Origin: Rhynchonema sp. JSB1_4
Lineage: Eukaryota; Nematoda; Chromadorea; Monhysterida; Xyalidae
Reading direction: 5' to 3'
Length of the DNA stretch: 64,000 nucleotides
Assembly: GCA_030248065.1 (NCBI GenBank)
Contig: JASAMV010000842.1
Coordinates: forward strand, 19,842-83,841
Both the position numbers and the translations under genes were made by a program. Shown one piece after another: positions 10,698 through 22,823 of this stretch (position 1 is the first letter of the stretch; the number at the start of each line of letters is the position of its first letter). The notes under the pieces were generated by a model. The model made no database searches. It was not told where the DNA came from and was given only the letters and a program-made list of their open reading frames with translations.

Positions 10698-13600
10698 TCA
10701 GCTTCCATCACGCTGCAATTCGGTCCAGATATTTTCATACGGCTCCGTCCATTTCATTGTTTTGTTATGTCGACGGTGTAGCTCATCGAATTTCGCCTGT
10801 GTACTCGTCCAGCAAGCATCCTCAGCGCGATGCGTCACCGTTTCCGATACGTTCGTACACTGGCGGATCTGAATGTCAAACTATGGCCAAACTACGCCGA
10901 CACGAGCCCGATTTCGGAGGTGGTATGGTTACAAAACGAATGGAAAGAGAAAATCGTCATGCACGACGTTGTATTCTGGAACGTGTAACATTTCCCAAAT
11001 CAGAAGCCACATAAATGTTTCACTAATCTGCCACCTCCGAAATCGGGCTCGTGTTGGCGTGGTGTTGCTATAATAAGTGCATAATTTCTTGGATAATATT
11101 CATTGACTCAAACTACAGGTCATGATCCATAACTGTGGTCACGTGCGCAACACATAACGAATAAGAGGTTTTTGTGATCATACCCAATCCAAGTCAATTT
11201 GTTGCGCATCGAACGAGTCTTTGGAAAATTCCGCTTTCAGCACTGCATGCGCGATATCCATTTGATGCACTGTTGCATTGAAAGACAAGTAAGCGTGTGA
11301 CGTGAATCTGCAGAAAATCATCTAATGGGGAATACACTAGTAGAATTTCTCAAAAAGAATCGATCTAAAGCTCCGTTGGAGTCGCCTTGCCGGATCAGGG
11401 CCTACAGTGTAGAGGGTACCCAGTTTCATAAACATAAATTTCTTTTCTTTTTGTTCTGAACCTCCAGCCCCAAAGCGGCCAACAAACCCATCCAATTTTT
11501 TCGGCATTTTAGTGTTGAATATGACTGTTTGCCTCACCATGCAAATGCAGTCCATGTGGTCGGGATCTCAAAATCATAAATAGCCTTGTACTGGTGTGGA
11601 CCAACTTGCTCAACGTGTTGTCATAGGTGCGTGTTGCTGAAGCGGGTTGTGTTTGTTCCAGCGACTTTCGATTCACTCTGATGTGATACATGATCGTGCC
11701 GTGATGTTTCAAATTCAGATGCGTAATTGATTTTCCCTCGACGGTTGTGAGTGAATGGATTTGGACCGTTCGAATGTGCTCCGGTCGTCCAATAGCTTTG
11801 GGTTCTGGAAAACTTGAAGTTTACTTTGTACAGCCATGGCAAATCCATCGTGAAAAATGTATTGCACGTGCTCCTGTGAATTGTGCAACGCATGGTGACA
11901 ATTCAGTATTTACTGCACATTACGACTGTACTTTGCTATGTACATCGCGAAGCTGTAATTTCAATTCACGTTAGACTTTCATGTTTTTCTAACAGGATTT
12001 GCCACATTGCCTACGGGCGTGTGCATTCACCTGGCACTGGAGGTGCAAAAACTTAAACAAAAAAAATGAAAATAAAATAAAATAAAAATGGTTTTGTCTG
12101 CCCGGCCTCCTGTTTCACAGCCCAGGAACAGGTGAGCCGGAGCACCGTCAGTGCCAGAGTATCAAAATGGACACGCACTCGCGTCACTCCCACACACACT
12201 CACGCACGAGCTGGGATTTGGCTAGGTATTTTTTTCAATACATAACTATTCAACAGCACTGAGTTCAAGCCCTGTTAAAAATATTTCCAACCCAAACTGT
12301 AAACTATGGCGTTCGTTGAATAACGATCCCAGAAGGACATGTACTCATATGCAGTGGTTTTTAAAAAAAAAATTTTTTTATTAAAAAAATTTAAAAAAAA
12401 AATTCGTTCCAAAAGTTAAAAAAAACTAGTCGCACATCGACAACACCAGTCGTCGCGCTCCACTTAGGGCTGCTTTGGTCTGTGGTAGGTTGCGTGGAGG
12501 ACCAAAGTTGACGACTTTCGTTAACGACTAAACAATTGGCGGATCGAGAAAGCCGACCTTGTAGGAACACACATCGGACGCGATCGAACAAACGGAACAT
12601 GCCCTCAACGGCGGTCGGGTGGTCGCTGTGGTCAGTGGTGCATCGCTGGTTTTCGATCATCGCACCACCTGCGTATGAAACATCAATTTTCGATGCAAGC
12701 GCTTCTACAACAATATCACGTCAAAGCGAATGTACTGAGTGCAGTAATGTTGGTCTGTTTCGCCCTGCTTTCGCAGACAGACCCAGGCGCCAGGGCTCGT
12801 CAGTGCGCGAACGCCTCTGGCAAATTTGCCTCCAAAGGCATGTTTGGTCGCCTGTTTCTGTGTTTGCAATAGCACTACCTACCGATGTTTACCGCCCAGA
12901 GCTGCAAAAACTGTGTTTTATTCTTTTTGGTCGGAGCGCCGCCCATTTTCATCAATTTCCACGCCTGGCTTTAGCTGGAAAACTCCGGTATGCACTTTAA
13001 CCATAGCGTGAAAGCTGCTCATTTCATTGGTGCGTGCAATGTTTCGTTGGTTACCCTGTCAAAATTGATGCCTTGTTAAACTAGATTACACACCGACATT
13101 GCACGGCGCCGTTTCGATCATTACTGGCCAGTAGGATCAGTCAAGACAAGAAAATACTGGTGTCTAGAGTGAAACATCATAGAATGTTGTGCGCGTGAAC
13201 ACACAATGCGCGCCAGAATCAGCCCACAAATCTTGAAAAAAAATAATTCTAACCGACATCCAAATTGGCGTCGAAATATTCTGCGATATAATTTCGATGT
13301 GGTGCGACGACAATTTCATCCAAATCCGTGAACAGCGCCAATTTCGTGAGTGCCCGCGCGCGAATGGCACAGTCCTGTTGGGACTCGGCCGTATGCTGAT
13401 GCACGATGTTCATATTGCCTGCGTGTCAGTCTGTCGACCAAATGTGTGAGTTTCGATCCACACTCAAACATTGTGATTTCATGAACGTTACGCACTTGCT
13501 GAACTCAGCTTTTTTTGTTGGTCTGTATGTATAGGGAACGTGCTAGGGGCGGGATTATGTACTTATTGAGGGACACGGATTTCTAACGTGATTGAAATTT

Positions 13601-16423
13601 ATCGGGATCGGAATCCACAACGGATGTTGAGATAAACGAGCGATTAGCCGAACACGCGATCAACCAAGTACTAAAGCTAAACTTTTTGTTACCTTCCACC
13701 GCATCGTTATTTGGCAGTAACGTCCACGGTAGCCATGTAACAATGCGCCTCACCTTTCGGTACATTTGCGCCATCAGCATAACGCGGTGTCCTGAGATAT
13801 ACTGCATATTTGAGGCGATGATTCGTATATTCATATGCATATACAAATTCACAAACCTACCAACGACCAAAAAATGCAGCAGGAAATGCTCAACGCTGAT
13901 CGCCTGTACACTCAACTCAATGTGCAACACCAGTTCGAGCCAAGAGCACGTGTAGCATAGAGCTTTGCCGCAAACATGAAACGATTACGTTTGTACGTAA
14001 TCACTGTCCAATTTTGCGCAATTCTTAAATTAACTCAAAGACTAACCATAATCGTGTAGGGGCGTTGGGCGGTCGCAATTTCTGGCACAAACGTGACGAC
14101 AGCGGGATTTTGACGCAGCCATTCATTTGACTGGTCGAAGTCGATATCGATCAGATCCTGACCCCAGGAACAATTCGACCAAATGATTGGACATGGAAGT
14201 ACATCCTCACGCACTGCGCTCACCGCACGCACTTTTGAGTGGATGCCTGGACTCCAATGACACAAAATGTGTGATATTTTCGAACCGTGTTTTAACAAAC
14301 TGAGACACCAACACCAAAGTGTGATTTTTTTACACTGTGTTTGCAGACCATGTACTGTATGTATGTGATTGCTACCGTATTTTTTATATCCTGTAGTTCT
14401 GGAACTTCTGTAGTTCTGGAACTTCCTTAGGTACTGAATTTGCAATAGGAATAAATTTATAGGATTTATTTATAAATTTATAGGATAAACTAGACGGGAC
14501 CCGTGCCAACGGCCCGGTTACAGCGCCGCGCCCGTGCCGTGCCACGCCCCCTCCCCCGAAGACCCGTTAACATGCCCAAAGCTACCCGTGAAAATCGACC
14601 CGTCCGCACCTCCGACGGGCGGACCAGACACAGACACACCTACATACATACGTCTTCCTGTTTTAGTAGTATAGATATTTATAACTATAAATATAACAAA
14701 AAATACACTCATTTTTGTGTAACTTTGAAACGACGGGCAAGCTCACCGATTTTGCTCCAATTGAAGCCATTGGTCAATGATCTTCGAAACAAACTGCACG
14801 CTTGCACTGTTTGCAGCCGAATGGTGCGATTATTGGCCAACACAAACGCGCGATTCAAATACACGGCTCCGCGAGCGTGGATAGGGGCCATGCTGCAATG
14901 CTCGCAGAAATTTTTCCCAGGTGATGTGGCGGAAATGATAGGCCGCTCTCTGATACATGCCAGCGGAGAGCGAAATTTCGCTCGTGCTCTCTGATAGTAT
15001 CACCGAAATTTCTTTGAAAATATTCGCTCTCCGCTGTAGGAGTCATATAGCTCGTCCCAATCGCCCATCGCAGGCTGTGAAACATTGTCGTCGTCTGTGA
15101 CCAGGCGCAAGGTTAAAGCGGCCCCGCCGCTATTGTTTTTTTGGTTTTCGACCTCGGTTTTGTTCATTTATACCGTTTGTTGGCATCGAGATCAACAACA
15201 TTAGTTTTGACGAACTTCACCAAAATGGCGATTACCCACCGAAATCGATCCGCCAAGATGATCTATCGGGAACAAAACTGTCCGATATTGACGCACATTT
15301 GCACATGATGATCAGGAATCACAAGAGAAATTCAAAATCACTGGGGTGTGATATAGGCGGCGGGTTACGGTAGCCCGACAAACATTACCTCTTTGTGTAA
15401 ATAATAAATGTTTTCCCAACCTACCGTGACACGCCGCCTATGCCACACCTCCGTGATTAGAATTTTCCTTTAGAAATCCTGATTTCCATGCACACATAGT
15501 GCGTCAATATTGGGGTGATTTGTTCCCGTACGGCCATGTTGGTGGATCGATTTCGGTGGGTAAACGACAGTTTGGTGAAGTTCTTGAAGGTTAATGTTCT
15601 TCATCCCAGTGCCAACCAACGATTAATATAAAAAACCGAGAGGTCCAAAACCCAAAAAACAATAGCGGCGGGCCCGGTTTAATGATGTGGCGCGCTGTTG
15701 TAAAAGTTGTTCAACGAAACCTGGTATCAGAGAGCACGAGCGAAATTTCGCTCTACGCTCTCCGTCGCTTCGGCCTGCTTTCACAGATGGTCATCGGTGC
15801 AAACACATGCTTCTCCACAGGTCTCCCCACATAGATTAATCATCAGTATCCAGTTAACTGTTAATCACTGCTCTCCTTGGTGAACGTCAGTGAAGGATGA
15901 CCCGACCGATTCATTAGAAAAACTTCAGATTCTATATGATCGTTCTTGGAAAAGCTCTATATCCAGGAATGAGCTAACAACCGCGTGAGCCAACCAAGCC
16001 ACATCCGCGATCGTTGGTTCACATGGCCGTTTGGTGCATTCGCACTGAGGATCACACCGGTGCACCGCTTGGTCAGTGAAACCAGCAGGACGAAAATGGG
16101 CAACTAAGAAGCACGCTGCACAGTCCGGTGGCCGTCGAAAACCCCGAAAAAAAACCCCGAAACGGAAAACCCCGAAAAAAACCCGAAATTCTTCGGCGTT
16201 TTTTTTCGGGGTTTTCGACCCCAGCCCACAATCCATACCTCAGGCGTTTCCAATCTTTGACCGCAGCGTACGTGAGCAAAGGTGCAGACAGCGCACGTTG
16301 TACGACGGAACGGGTTGGTGACATTGTTGTCGTGGTCATCCACACCACCACTGAGGTGACCAGCACCAACGCACAAAATGGCACCGGTCTGCTGCCAGTT
16401 TTGGTTCGAGACTGGAACATCAT
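10698..16423 (-). CDS. GT92 (DUF23) family glycosyltransferase, type II membrane protein
   Basis: Probably a Golgi enzyme; GT92 members transfer galactose to glycans. Exon 1 (16423-16239) starts MMFQSRTKTG and has one hydrophobic signal-anchor (residues 15-28). The core exons are phase-matched: an exon ending at 14043, then 13962-13865, 13801-13693, 13418-13254 and 13231-13176. They encode TIMVTLCYTCSWLELVLHIE, an HFLLHFLV segment, TWLPWTLLP, then QQDCAIRARALTKLALFTDL followed by DEIV, the family's DxDE-type metal site, and ADSGAHCVFTRTTFYD. The C-terminal exon from 11804 has GRPEHIRTVQIHS and HHGTIMYHIRV. An exon at 14892-14747 (YLNRAFVLANNRTIRLQ) is probable. Exons 11307-11184 and 10868-10698 may be the true 3' end; if not, translation stops at 11509. 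Exons between 13176 and 11804 were not found. N-terminal linking exons are unsure. Confidence 0.75.
10885..11070. mobile_element. Palindromic MITE, copy 1
   Basis: About 186 bp with long inverted ends built on CGACACGAGCCCGATTTCGG and its complement, and an internal tcatgcacgac...cgtgtaacatttcccaaatcag core. Copies lie at 24549-24733 and 27361-27551. It sits just upstream, in the minus sense, of the acceptor of the putative last GT92 exon. The outer limits are approximate. Confidence 0.75.
14961..15764. mobile_element. Foldback element nested between GAGAGCGAAATTTCGCTC inverted repeats
   Basis: At 14966-15000 gagcgaaatttcgctcgtgc then tctctgatagtat is matched in reverse complement at 15723-15755. 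Inside, 15115-15682 is a second, imperfect palindrome with arms of about 265 bp (gccgctattgttttttt, then accgaaatcgatccgcca) around a short centre near 15400. The two may be separate insertions. No ORF. It lies in a GT92 intron. Confidence 0.6.
16133..16217. repeat. Palindrome of AACCCCGAAAAA blocks
   Basis: gtcgaaaaccccgaaaaaaa on the left is the reverse complement of ttttttcggggttttcgac on the right, with CCCCGAAA repeats between. It lies directly beside exon 1 of the GT92 gene, in its first intron. Confidence 0.6.
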
Positions 16424-17803
16424 GATGGCGGGTGCTCTGCGGTTCAAAGTTTTAGGTGTGCGTTTTAGGGCTTCCCCGTAAAAGCACGGCTGGACAATGT
16501 ACGTACAGTTTACGTCTAAGTGCTGAATTGCAGGTATATACACACATGGGCAGCGAATTTTCATTTTAACCAAAGCAAACCACACTTTTCGCTTTTAATG
16601 AGGTCATTATCACGGGCCACCCGTCATAGGCAGGGTTGGATTGAAAATGTTTTGTCATCGCACTTTCTCTTTTGAATTTTTAAACATTTTTTGGATTTTC
16701 GTTTTTTATACCGGCCCACAAAAATTTTGCTCCTCAGTGTGAAAAATTACCGAGAGTGTGTCGGTAAAGTATTTTTATAAGATATCAAAATATAGGAATG
16801 CAAATACATTTGTGCGTTTGCAAAGTCAAGTCGCCCAGTTTTCCCTAGCATGATAAGGCGACAATTTCTGCGTGTGTGGATTGTCCTTATATACCAAGTA
16901 ATTTTCAAAAGTGAAGCCGTGTCACAGATAGTGGCGGATCCAGCTTTTGGCCACTGAGGGGCCAAATCCAAATATCAGTCAGAATTATCCAGTACTTGTC
17001 CAATTTTTTAAACGTTATTTTAGTAATCGCAGGCACAAAAACATGCTTTTTTTATGGAAGGAAAGTTATGAAAATAATAAAACGTGCATTTAGTTTTCAG
17101 ATTTTTATAAGCCTAGGAGCTTTTCTTATTAAAAACTTACATATACATTTCAACTTTATTTTTACTTTGACCCAATAATAATGTAACAGCAGTGAGTTTT
17201 GCCCGTTTCGACCTGTTTTCACAGACGGGCGAGGTGCCAGGCCTCGTCGTTGCGAACACTTCTGGCCAAATTGACCTCCAAAGAGGACCTCAAGTCAGGG
17301 TTGAAAAAAAAAATTTTTTTATTAACGAGCTTTTTTTTAAAAAAAAAATTTTTTTTTTTGATTTTTTTTTTGACGAAAAATTTTTTTATTAGAAAAAGTG
17401 TTGCAAACGACGTTTCAGAATAAATGAAATCGATACAACATATTTTTCAAAAATTGAAAAATTTTCGCCTGAGACCCAACTTGTGCGGTGACACCCGGTA
17501 GTATTGTGCAGATTCTATGGTCTCCGACCAATGTGAGGTTGATGTTCACTAACGATGTTACTCTAATATATTGTAGCATGCTGTACAACGTATTTTAATG
17601 CATCTAATGCCGAATATCTGATATACGACCATCAAAATATCGATTACAGCCCAAATCTTGCGTGTCAGATCGACTTTGCGCGCCCGGTTTTGCACCATAC
17701 CTGCATCTATACATGTGTAGCAGCATGCAGTAGTACATTATCGGTGCCACATCACTCTAAAAGACCAGCCCCGCGCATCCCTGTACGGATTTGGGGACAA
17801 TCA

Positions 17804-20521
17804 TGTGACGATTTCAAGATCCCAAATTATCGATTCTTCGCGAGGAATCGAACTCAGCACGGTGGTGGTGTCGGGGTTTACATTAAGAACAGTCACAACC
17901 CATACATGATGCCTGTCAAAATTCCTGATAATCTAGAAATTCTGCCCGTCGCCTACACGATTGCCGGGGTCAAGTGCTGTGTGATCACTGTGTACAAGCC
18001 GCCGTCGTGCAACAACGCCACGTTTGTCGATGGACTCAGTACGGTATTGGCTTTGGTGACACAAACAGGAAAGTTTGACAACATTATTGTTTCGGGTGAT
18101 GTAAACATGTGTGCTTTGGTGCCAGCTGAGTTCAAAAACCTGGAAAATACTCTCAAACAATACAATCTCGCCCAGGTCATCACTGAACCGACTCACAAGG
18201 GTCGATTAATTGATGTTACATTTGTGCCTGACCATCTGGCGGTACAATACAAACTCCTTGCACCAATCGAAAACTACCATCACATGACATCAGTAACATT
18301 CGATATTTCCAGCACCCAGTCTCCATCCGACGCTCCGCTGCGCCGTGTCTGGCAGTACAAGAAGGCCGACTGGGACTTGATGAACAGTTTGCTCATCGCC
18401 TACAACCTGGTAAAACAGGTTGTTGATGCAGTAGACGTGAATCAGGCCTGGGACGCAATCAGTCAAACGATCGTTGGTGCTGCTACGAATGCCATTCCTG
18501 CCCGATCCGCTCGCCCAAAACCACAGAATGACCAGCCGTGGGTGACGCCGAAGGTCAAGCGGCTCAGTCGGAAGAAGAGCGATCTGCACAGGAAGTGGAA
18601 ACAGACCGGTGACAAAGGAACGTATGAAAAGTACTTCGTTTTGCGTGAGCAGTCAAGGCAGGCCAACAGGGCAGCCAGACGTGACTATGCCATCAAAACG
18701 TTTGGTAAAATAGCTCATTTGTCTGACTACTGGCAAAAGCTGAATAAGTACACGGGACGGAGCAGCACAGAACAAGTGTCTCTGGCCAACACTGATGGGG
18801 AGTGCGTTGCTGACAGTGCTGGTTTGGCTGCACTGTTATCAACACATTTCTCCAGTGTATGGAACGTCAATGACGTTGAGGCACTGGTTCTGAACTCAAC
18901 CGGTCCCGTGCCACCCGAATGGTACACTGATGTTTCACACGTGCTTTACAGTCTCATCACAGCCGACCCTCGCAAGGCTAGTGGCATCGATGGCATCACC
19001 GGCGAAATGCTCAAGAACTGTGCCCACGTGATCGCTCCGGCTCTCGCTGTGCTCATCAATCGATCGATAGACGAACACACGTGGCCGTCGGGTTGGAAAC
19101 GGGCCGTTGCCACTGCCGTGCCGAAAGTCAAGACCCCTCAAAACCCATCGGACTTCCGCCCCATCTCCAAATTACCGCTGTGCTCAAAAATCGCTGAGAA
19201 GCACATTCGAAACATCCTGAACGGGTTCATTGCCCCCAAACTCTCAGAAACGCAGTTCGGTTTTCGTGGAGGTCGGTCTACAACTGAGGCCCTGTTGCAT
19301 TTCAATACTACAGTCACTCGTGCTCTTGATGTTTCAAATTCTGTTGTTGCTGTGTATTTTGATGTTCGAAAGGCTTTCGATACCGTTCCTCACAATCTAT
19401 TATTGCGTGTGTTACAAGACGATTTCAATGTTCCACCCAATTTATTGTTGTTGATTCAATCCTATTTGTCTGATCGAACCCAATGTGTGAATGTAAATGG
19501 TGTTTGTTCTGATTTCTTGTCTGTTCTCTCTGGTGTGCCGCAGGGCAGTGTATTAGGACCGTTATTGTTTCTCGCATACGTCAACTCTGTTGCAAAACTA
19601 CATTTCTCTCCGTGTTCTCGTATTATTCTCTATGCTGATGATCTGGTACTGATTCACTTCATGTGTACACCTGACTGTGAAAAGCATTTGCAAGAGGATG
19701 TGAACTTGATTGTCGAGCATTTCTCCAAACACAAACTTCTCTCCATTAATTCTACCAAAACAAAACTTCAACAATTTGCTCGCTCAAGTTCATGTCCCGC
19801 TGTCCCTGCTATTGTGATTGATGAATGTCTGATTGATGTTGTCGATGCAAACAAATATCTGGGTGCTGTTATTGATTCCAAGTTTGATTTTGGTCTGCAT
19901 ACTACTACCACGTCTGTGAAAGTGAAGAAAATTGCTGGTTCATTGTACCGTACCTTTCGTAATGATCTACCTGTGTCTGTCATGCGTTATCTGTATCAAA
20001 CCTTGATTTGCTCTGTCATGTACTATTCGTGTGAGGTGACCTATCCTGTTCATGACTATTCACGTAATTTGTTGGAAAGAACACAAAAATCCATTATTCG
20101 CATGTTCTCTGGCAATTATGATCGGTCTGTGTCATATTCGCAGTTGTGTTCAATGTTTGGTGTTGATTATGTGGGTGTCACTGTCATGAAACGTCGTCTG
20201 AGATTGATGCATTCCTATGTTCTTGGTATTCGTGCTGCTCCTGTTGACTCTATTTCGTTCATTTCTGATTCCAATTCTCGCTCCAGTTCTCGTCTTAATC
20301 ATTCTCGTGCCATTTGTATGCCACGTGCTAAAACTCATATTCTCGCTACCAGTGCTATTGTTATCATGTCCCATCTTTACAATGCTTTACCTGATTTTGC
20401 TGTTTTCCTGCGAATGGGCACATTCAAAGGAGTCATTCGTTCGCAAAGCTTGATTGTTGAATTGTTGTACAAATTGCGATTGCTGCCAGTGAAATTTATT
20501 CCGTCCGTGTGTGAAATGTAA
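17804..20521 (+). CDS. Non-LTR retrotransposon ORF2: partial AP endonuclease and reverse transcriptase
   Basis: About 905 residues stay open to the stop at 20519-20521. The frame runs upstream into flanking DNA, so no genuine start exists. The endonuclease N-terminal part is missing. Remaining endonuclease motifs are GGGVGVYIK, VYKPPS, VSGDVNM (a GDFN-like motif) and THKGRLIDVTF. Reverse transcriptase blocks follow in order: SGIDGITGEMLKN, SDFRPISKLPLCSKIAEK, QFGFRGGRSTTEAL, VYFDVRKAFDTVPHN, SGVPQGSVLGPLLF and the catalytic YADD in IILYADDLVLI. The C-terminal part has LLERTQKSIIRMFSGNY. The architecture fits the Jockey/CR1-type lineages. With no stops or frameshifts, insertion looks recent. 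Confidence 0.92.
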   Translation, partial: CDDFKIPNYRFFARNRTQHGGGVGVYIKNSHNPYMMPVKIPDNLEILPVAYTIAGVKCCVITVYKPPSCNNATFVDGLSTVLALVTQTGKFDNIIVSGDVNMCALVPAEFKNLENTLKQYNLAQVITEPTHKGRLIDVTFVPDHLAVQYKLLAPIENYHHMTSVTFDISSTQSPSDAPLRRVWQYKKADWDLMNSLLIAYNLVKQVVDAVDVNQAWDAISQTIVGAATNAIPARSARPKPQNDQPWVTPKVKRLSRKKSDLHRKWKQTGDKGTYEKYFVLREQSRQANRAARRDYAIKTFGKIAHLSDYWQKLNKYTGRSSTEQVSLANTDGECVADSAGLAALLSTHFSSVWNVNDVEALVLNSTGPVPPEWYTDVSHVLYSLITADPRKASGIDGITGEMLKNCAHVIAPALAVLINRSIDEHTWPSGWKRAVATAVPKVKTPQNPSDFRPISKLPLCSKIAEKHIRNILNGFIAPKLSETQFGFRGGRSTTEALLHFNTTVTRALDVSNSVVAVYFDVRKAFDTVPHNLLLRVLQDDFNVPPNLLLLIQSYLSDRTQCVNVNGVCSDFLSVLSGVPQGSVLGPLLFLAYVNSVAKLHFSPCSRIILYADDLVLIHFMCTPDCEKHLQEDVNLIVEHFSKHKLLSINSTKTKLQQFARSSSCPAVPAIVIDECLIDVVDANKYLGAVIDSKFDFGLHTTTTSVKVKKIAGSLYRTFRNDLPVSVMRYLYQTLICSVMYYSCEVTYPVHDYSRNLLERTQKSIIRMFSGNYDRSVSYSQLCSMFGVDYVGVTVMKRRLRLMHSYVLGIRAAPVDSISFISDSNSRSSSRLNHSRAICMPRAKTHILATSAIVIMSHLYNALPDFAVFLRMGTFKGVIRSQSLIVELLYKLRLLPVKFIPSVCEM

Positions 20522-20726
20522 TTGACCGATCATGCTGTGTTTCTGTGTTTTCTGTTTTTTTGCTCCTTATCATCATCTACATCTCTCGATCCGTAACTAT
20601 CCACTGGCCCACTAAACACTTGTAATTATTTATGGTTTCGTCGTTACTGTCCAGCTTATGCGTGTTGTTGACGTTACCATGTTGCTTCTGATGCAATAAA
20701 AAACTTGAACTTGAACTTGACAATAC
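17804..20726 (+). mobile_element. 5'-truncated APE-type non-LTR retrotransposon
   Basis: Both joints are defined by comparison with 57594-58120, where ggtgacaatc runs straight into cagggcgcc. Here the two halves are separated by this insert, with gacaat at both joints as a likely target duplication. The element begins inside the endonuclease coding region, as expected for incomplete target-primed reverse transcription. It ends in a 3' UTR and a (TTGAAC)n tail. Confidence 0.85.
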
Positions 20727-20946
20727 AGGGCGCCGCAGGCGCGATTTTGGAAAAATTGTCCCGTCCACAGAAAAAAAGTGCCAATTTTTTGCCTCGAAAA
20801 AGGCCATTTTTGGACATTTCAGCTCATTTTGGGCAACTTTTTTTTATTAAAAAAAAAGCAAAATCTGAGTTTCAAAAAAAAAATTTTTTTTTTAAAAAAA
20901 AAATTTTTAATTAACCACTTTTTTTTGAAACAACCCTGCCTCAAGT

Positions 20947-22823
20947 AGATCTTACTGCTCGGGTGATACATGAACGGTTACAGTACATCAGCTTTCTTTG
21001 AATTGTGTGGCCGTCTGGGGACATCTCGTAAAACATTTCGTGTGAGGTGTGAGAAAGATTGCGGCTTGACACCAGAGACAGCACAGTCACACAAGTCTGG
21101 TGCGTGGGCCGAGCCTGTTATTATCTGGACCGCAGCGCAGGGTTGGTAAAAAAATTTCGTAAAAATGTACTTTGAGCAGTGTCATACTTTGATGACCGGT
21201 TTTTAATTTATCCGTTTTAATTTGCTGATTGACATAACACTTTTCTGCACTGTTGCAAAATTTGGTGATGTTTCACAGGATAACTGCAGAGAACAGGTGC
21301 TTTCATTCACGGCAGTATGCAAACAGCCTGTGTGTGTTGAGTGCCATGAGCCGGCCGATTGCCTATACCCAAAACACTAGCACCCAATATTCATGGTACA
21401 CCATGTACCTACGGTACCCAAGGAACCTATGGCACCAAACACTGTACAATATAGGGTCACCATGCCCGTGGCACATAGCATGATACACCCAACTAATAAG
21501 CATGTATGGTGTATTCGAATGAAGATCACCGGTCCAACTTTCGCGCGGCGCATTAGTGTGCTGTGGGTCATTTTCATCAGGATAGAATGTTTGCCAGCTT
21601 TATTGCGATGTTCTGCAGGTTCTACTGTATATGACTGTGCGTGCAGCTGATGTTTCAAGCGTTTTATAAAGCAACGACGGTAGGTACGGTAGGTATGGTA
21701 GGTATGTAGGTATGGTTCTGTACTGGCCATATGATGCATGTATGCGTTGAACGAATCATTTATATTTACCAATTGTTTTATGTTCACAGCATCCTTTTTT
21801 GATGTTTCGCGTTCACACGCATAATAAAGAGGCTTTTCGCTTGCTGTTACACGTTGACTTCTGCGTTCAAATGATCGGGAGTCTGCAGCAAGCTGCTTTG
21901 CCAAACACAGTTGCATTACACGTGTATCCTGGAGTACAATACCATGCCTACAGCAGTTAGTGGCTTTGGTTTGTTCACAAGACGGTTGAAACATCAGATG
22001 CACGGAAAGACTATTATTGGCTCACAGATTGGCACAGAAGACCACAATAAAGCCGGGAAGCCTTCTACCCTGAAAATCAGGCACAACAAGTTGACACACT
22101 GTTACGAAAAATTCACCGGTGATCTTCTTTTAGACCACTCTGTATGGGATTTATTTATGGTACGCATGAATGTTTGTTAAGGAGGTACGTTAGCTGACGC
22201 TAATTCGTACCATGTGGCAACATGGGCACTGCAATGGTTGGAGAACACTTCATTCACAAAATGAATTATAATTCTCAAGTTCAGAATCAGAGTCATCGGA
22301 ATCGCACTGTCAAAAACTAAATGAGTAAAGAATTCCAGAGAATGATCCCGAAAGCAGGGCGTAAGTGTGAATCACCAGTTATGCACCAGTTAACTCATTG
22401 CGTCTCTCAATTTGACAAATTCGCGTCCGACAACTTGACTATTTTCATGATCACCCAAAATGTTCCCAGCTGCGCGACCCCGACCACCATCCGCTCCATT
22501 CGCGACTCCACGCGCCCCAATTCGACCACTGACGAGGCGGACATCGGCAGCAACAACGCCGTTCTGCGTGCACATTATGAAAAAATATATTTGAGGGCAG
22601 GATTGTTTTATTTTGGTGTGCTATAGGCAGCATTAAACTTGTTGACCGGTCTGGCCTGTCAAGCTAGTGTAATGCCCTGGACAAGAACAAACAAACTTTG
22701 ATTTGAATCGGCTCAATATTGACTTTTATGACAACCACCGAAATACAAAATGACCGGAAGACCGAACCAGACCACCTCAATCGTGGAAACTTAAAAAAAA
22801 CTATATAAAAACTAAATCCTGAA
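20947..22823. other. Intergenic; foldback repeat, no supported gene
   Basis: About 21560-22090 is an imperfect inverted repeat: tttattgcgatgttctgcag and gcagctgatgtttcaagcg on the left match ggttgaaacatcagatgcac and gcacagaagaccacaataaa on the right. A simple GGTA-rich tract lies at 21680-21716. A 208-codon minus frame across this region (21377-22003) follows the repeat and has no family resemblance, so it is not called. Confidence 0.5.

Larger units (their letters stand above)
17296..20938. mobile_element. hAT-like CAGGGTTG element split by a non-LTR retrotransposon
   Basis: Starts CAGGGTTGAAAAAA and ends GAAACAACCCTG. A perfect 8-bp duplication (cctcaagt at 17288-17295 and 20939-20946) proves that both ends belong to one insertion. 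Removing 17804-20726 leaves about 720 bp. That remainder matches the uninterrupted copy at 53139-53602 and the partial copy at 57594-58120. The element is non-coding. It was inserted into the dispersed repeat at about 17195-17290. Confidence 0.9.

Noticed and set aside
15925..16585. Overlapping 103-170 codon frames in this region as separate genes
   Set aside because: The real coding part is exon 1 of the GT92 gene (16423-16239); the rest follows the AACCCCGAAAAA palindrome.
17690..17803. ATG at 17690 as the start of the reverse transcriptase protein
   Set aside because: This stretch belongs to the host hAT-like element, as the copy at 57594-57937 shows; the LINE begins at 17804.
21377..22003. 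A 208-codon minus-strand frame with hydrophobic end
   Set aside because: It runs through an inverted repeat, has no recognisable domain, and no splice-linked neighbours; chance frame is the simpler reading.
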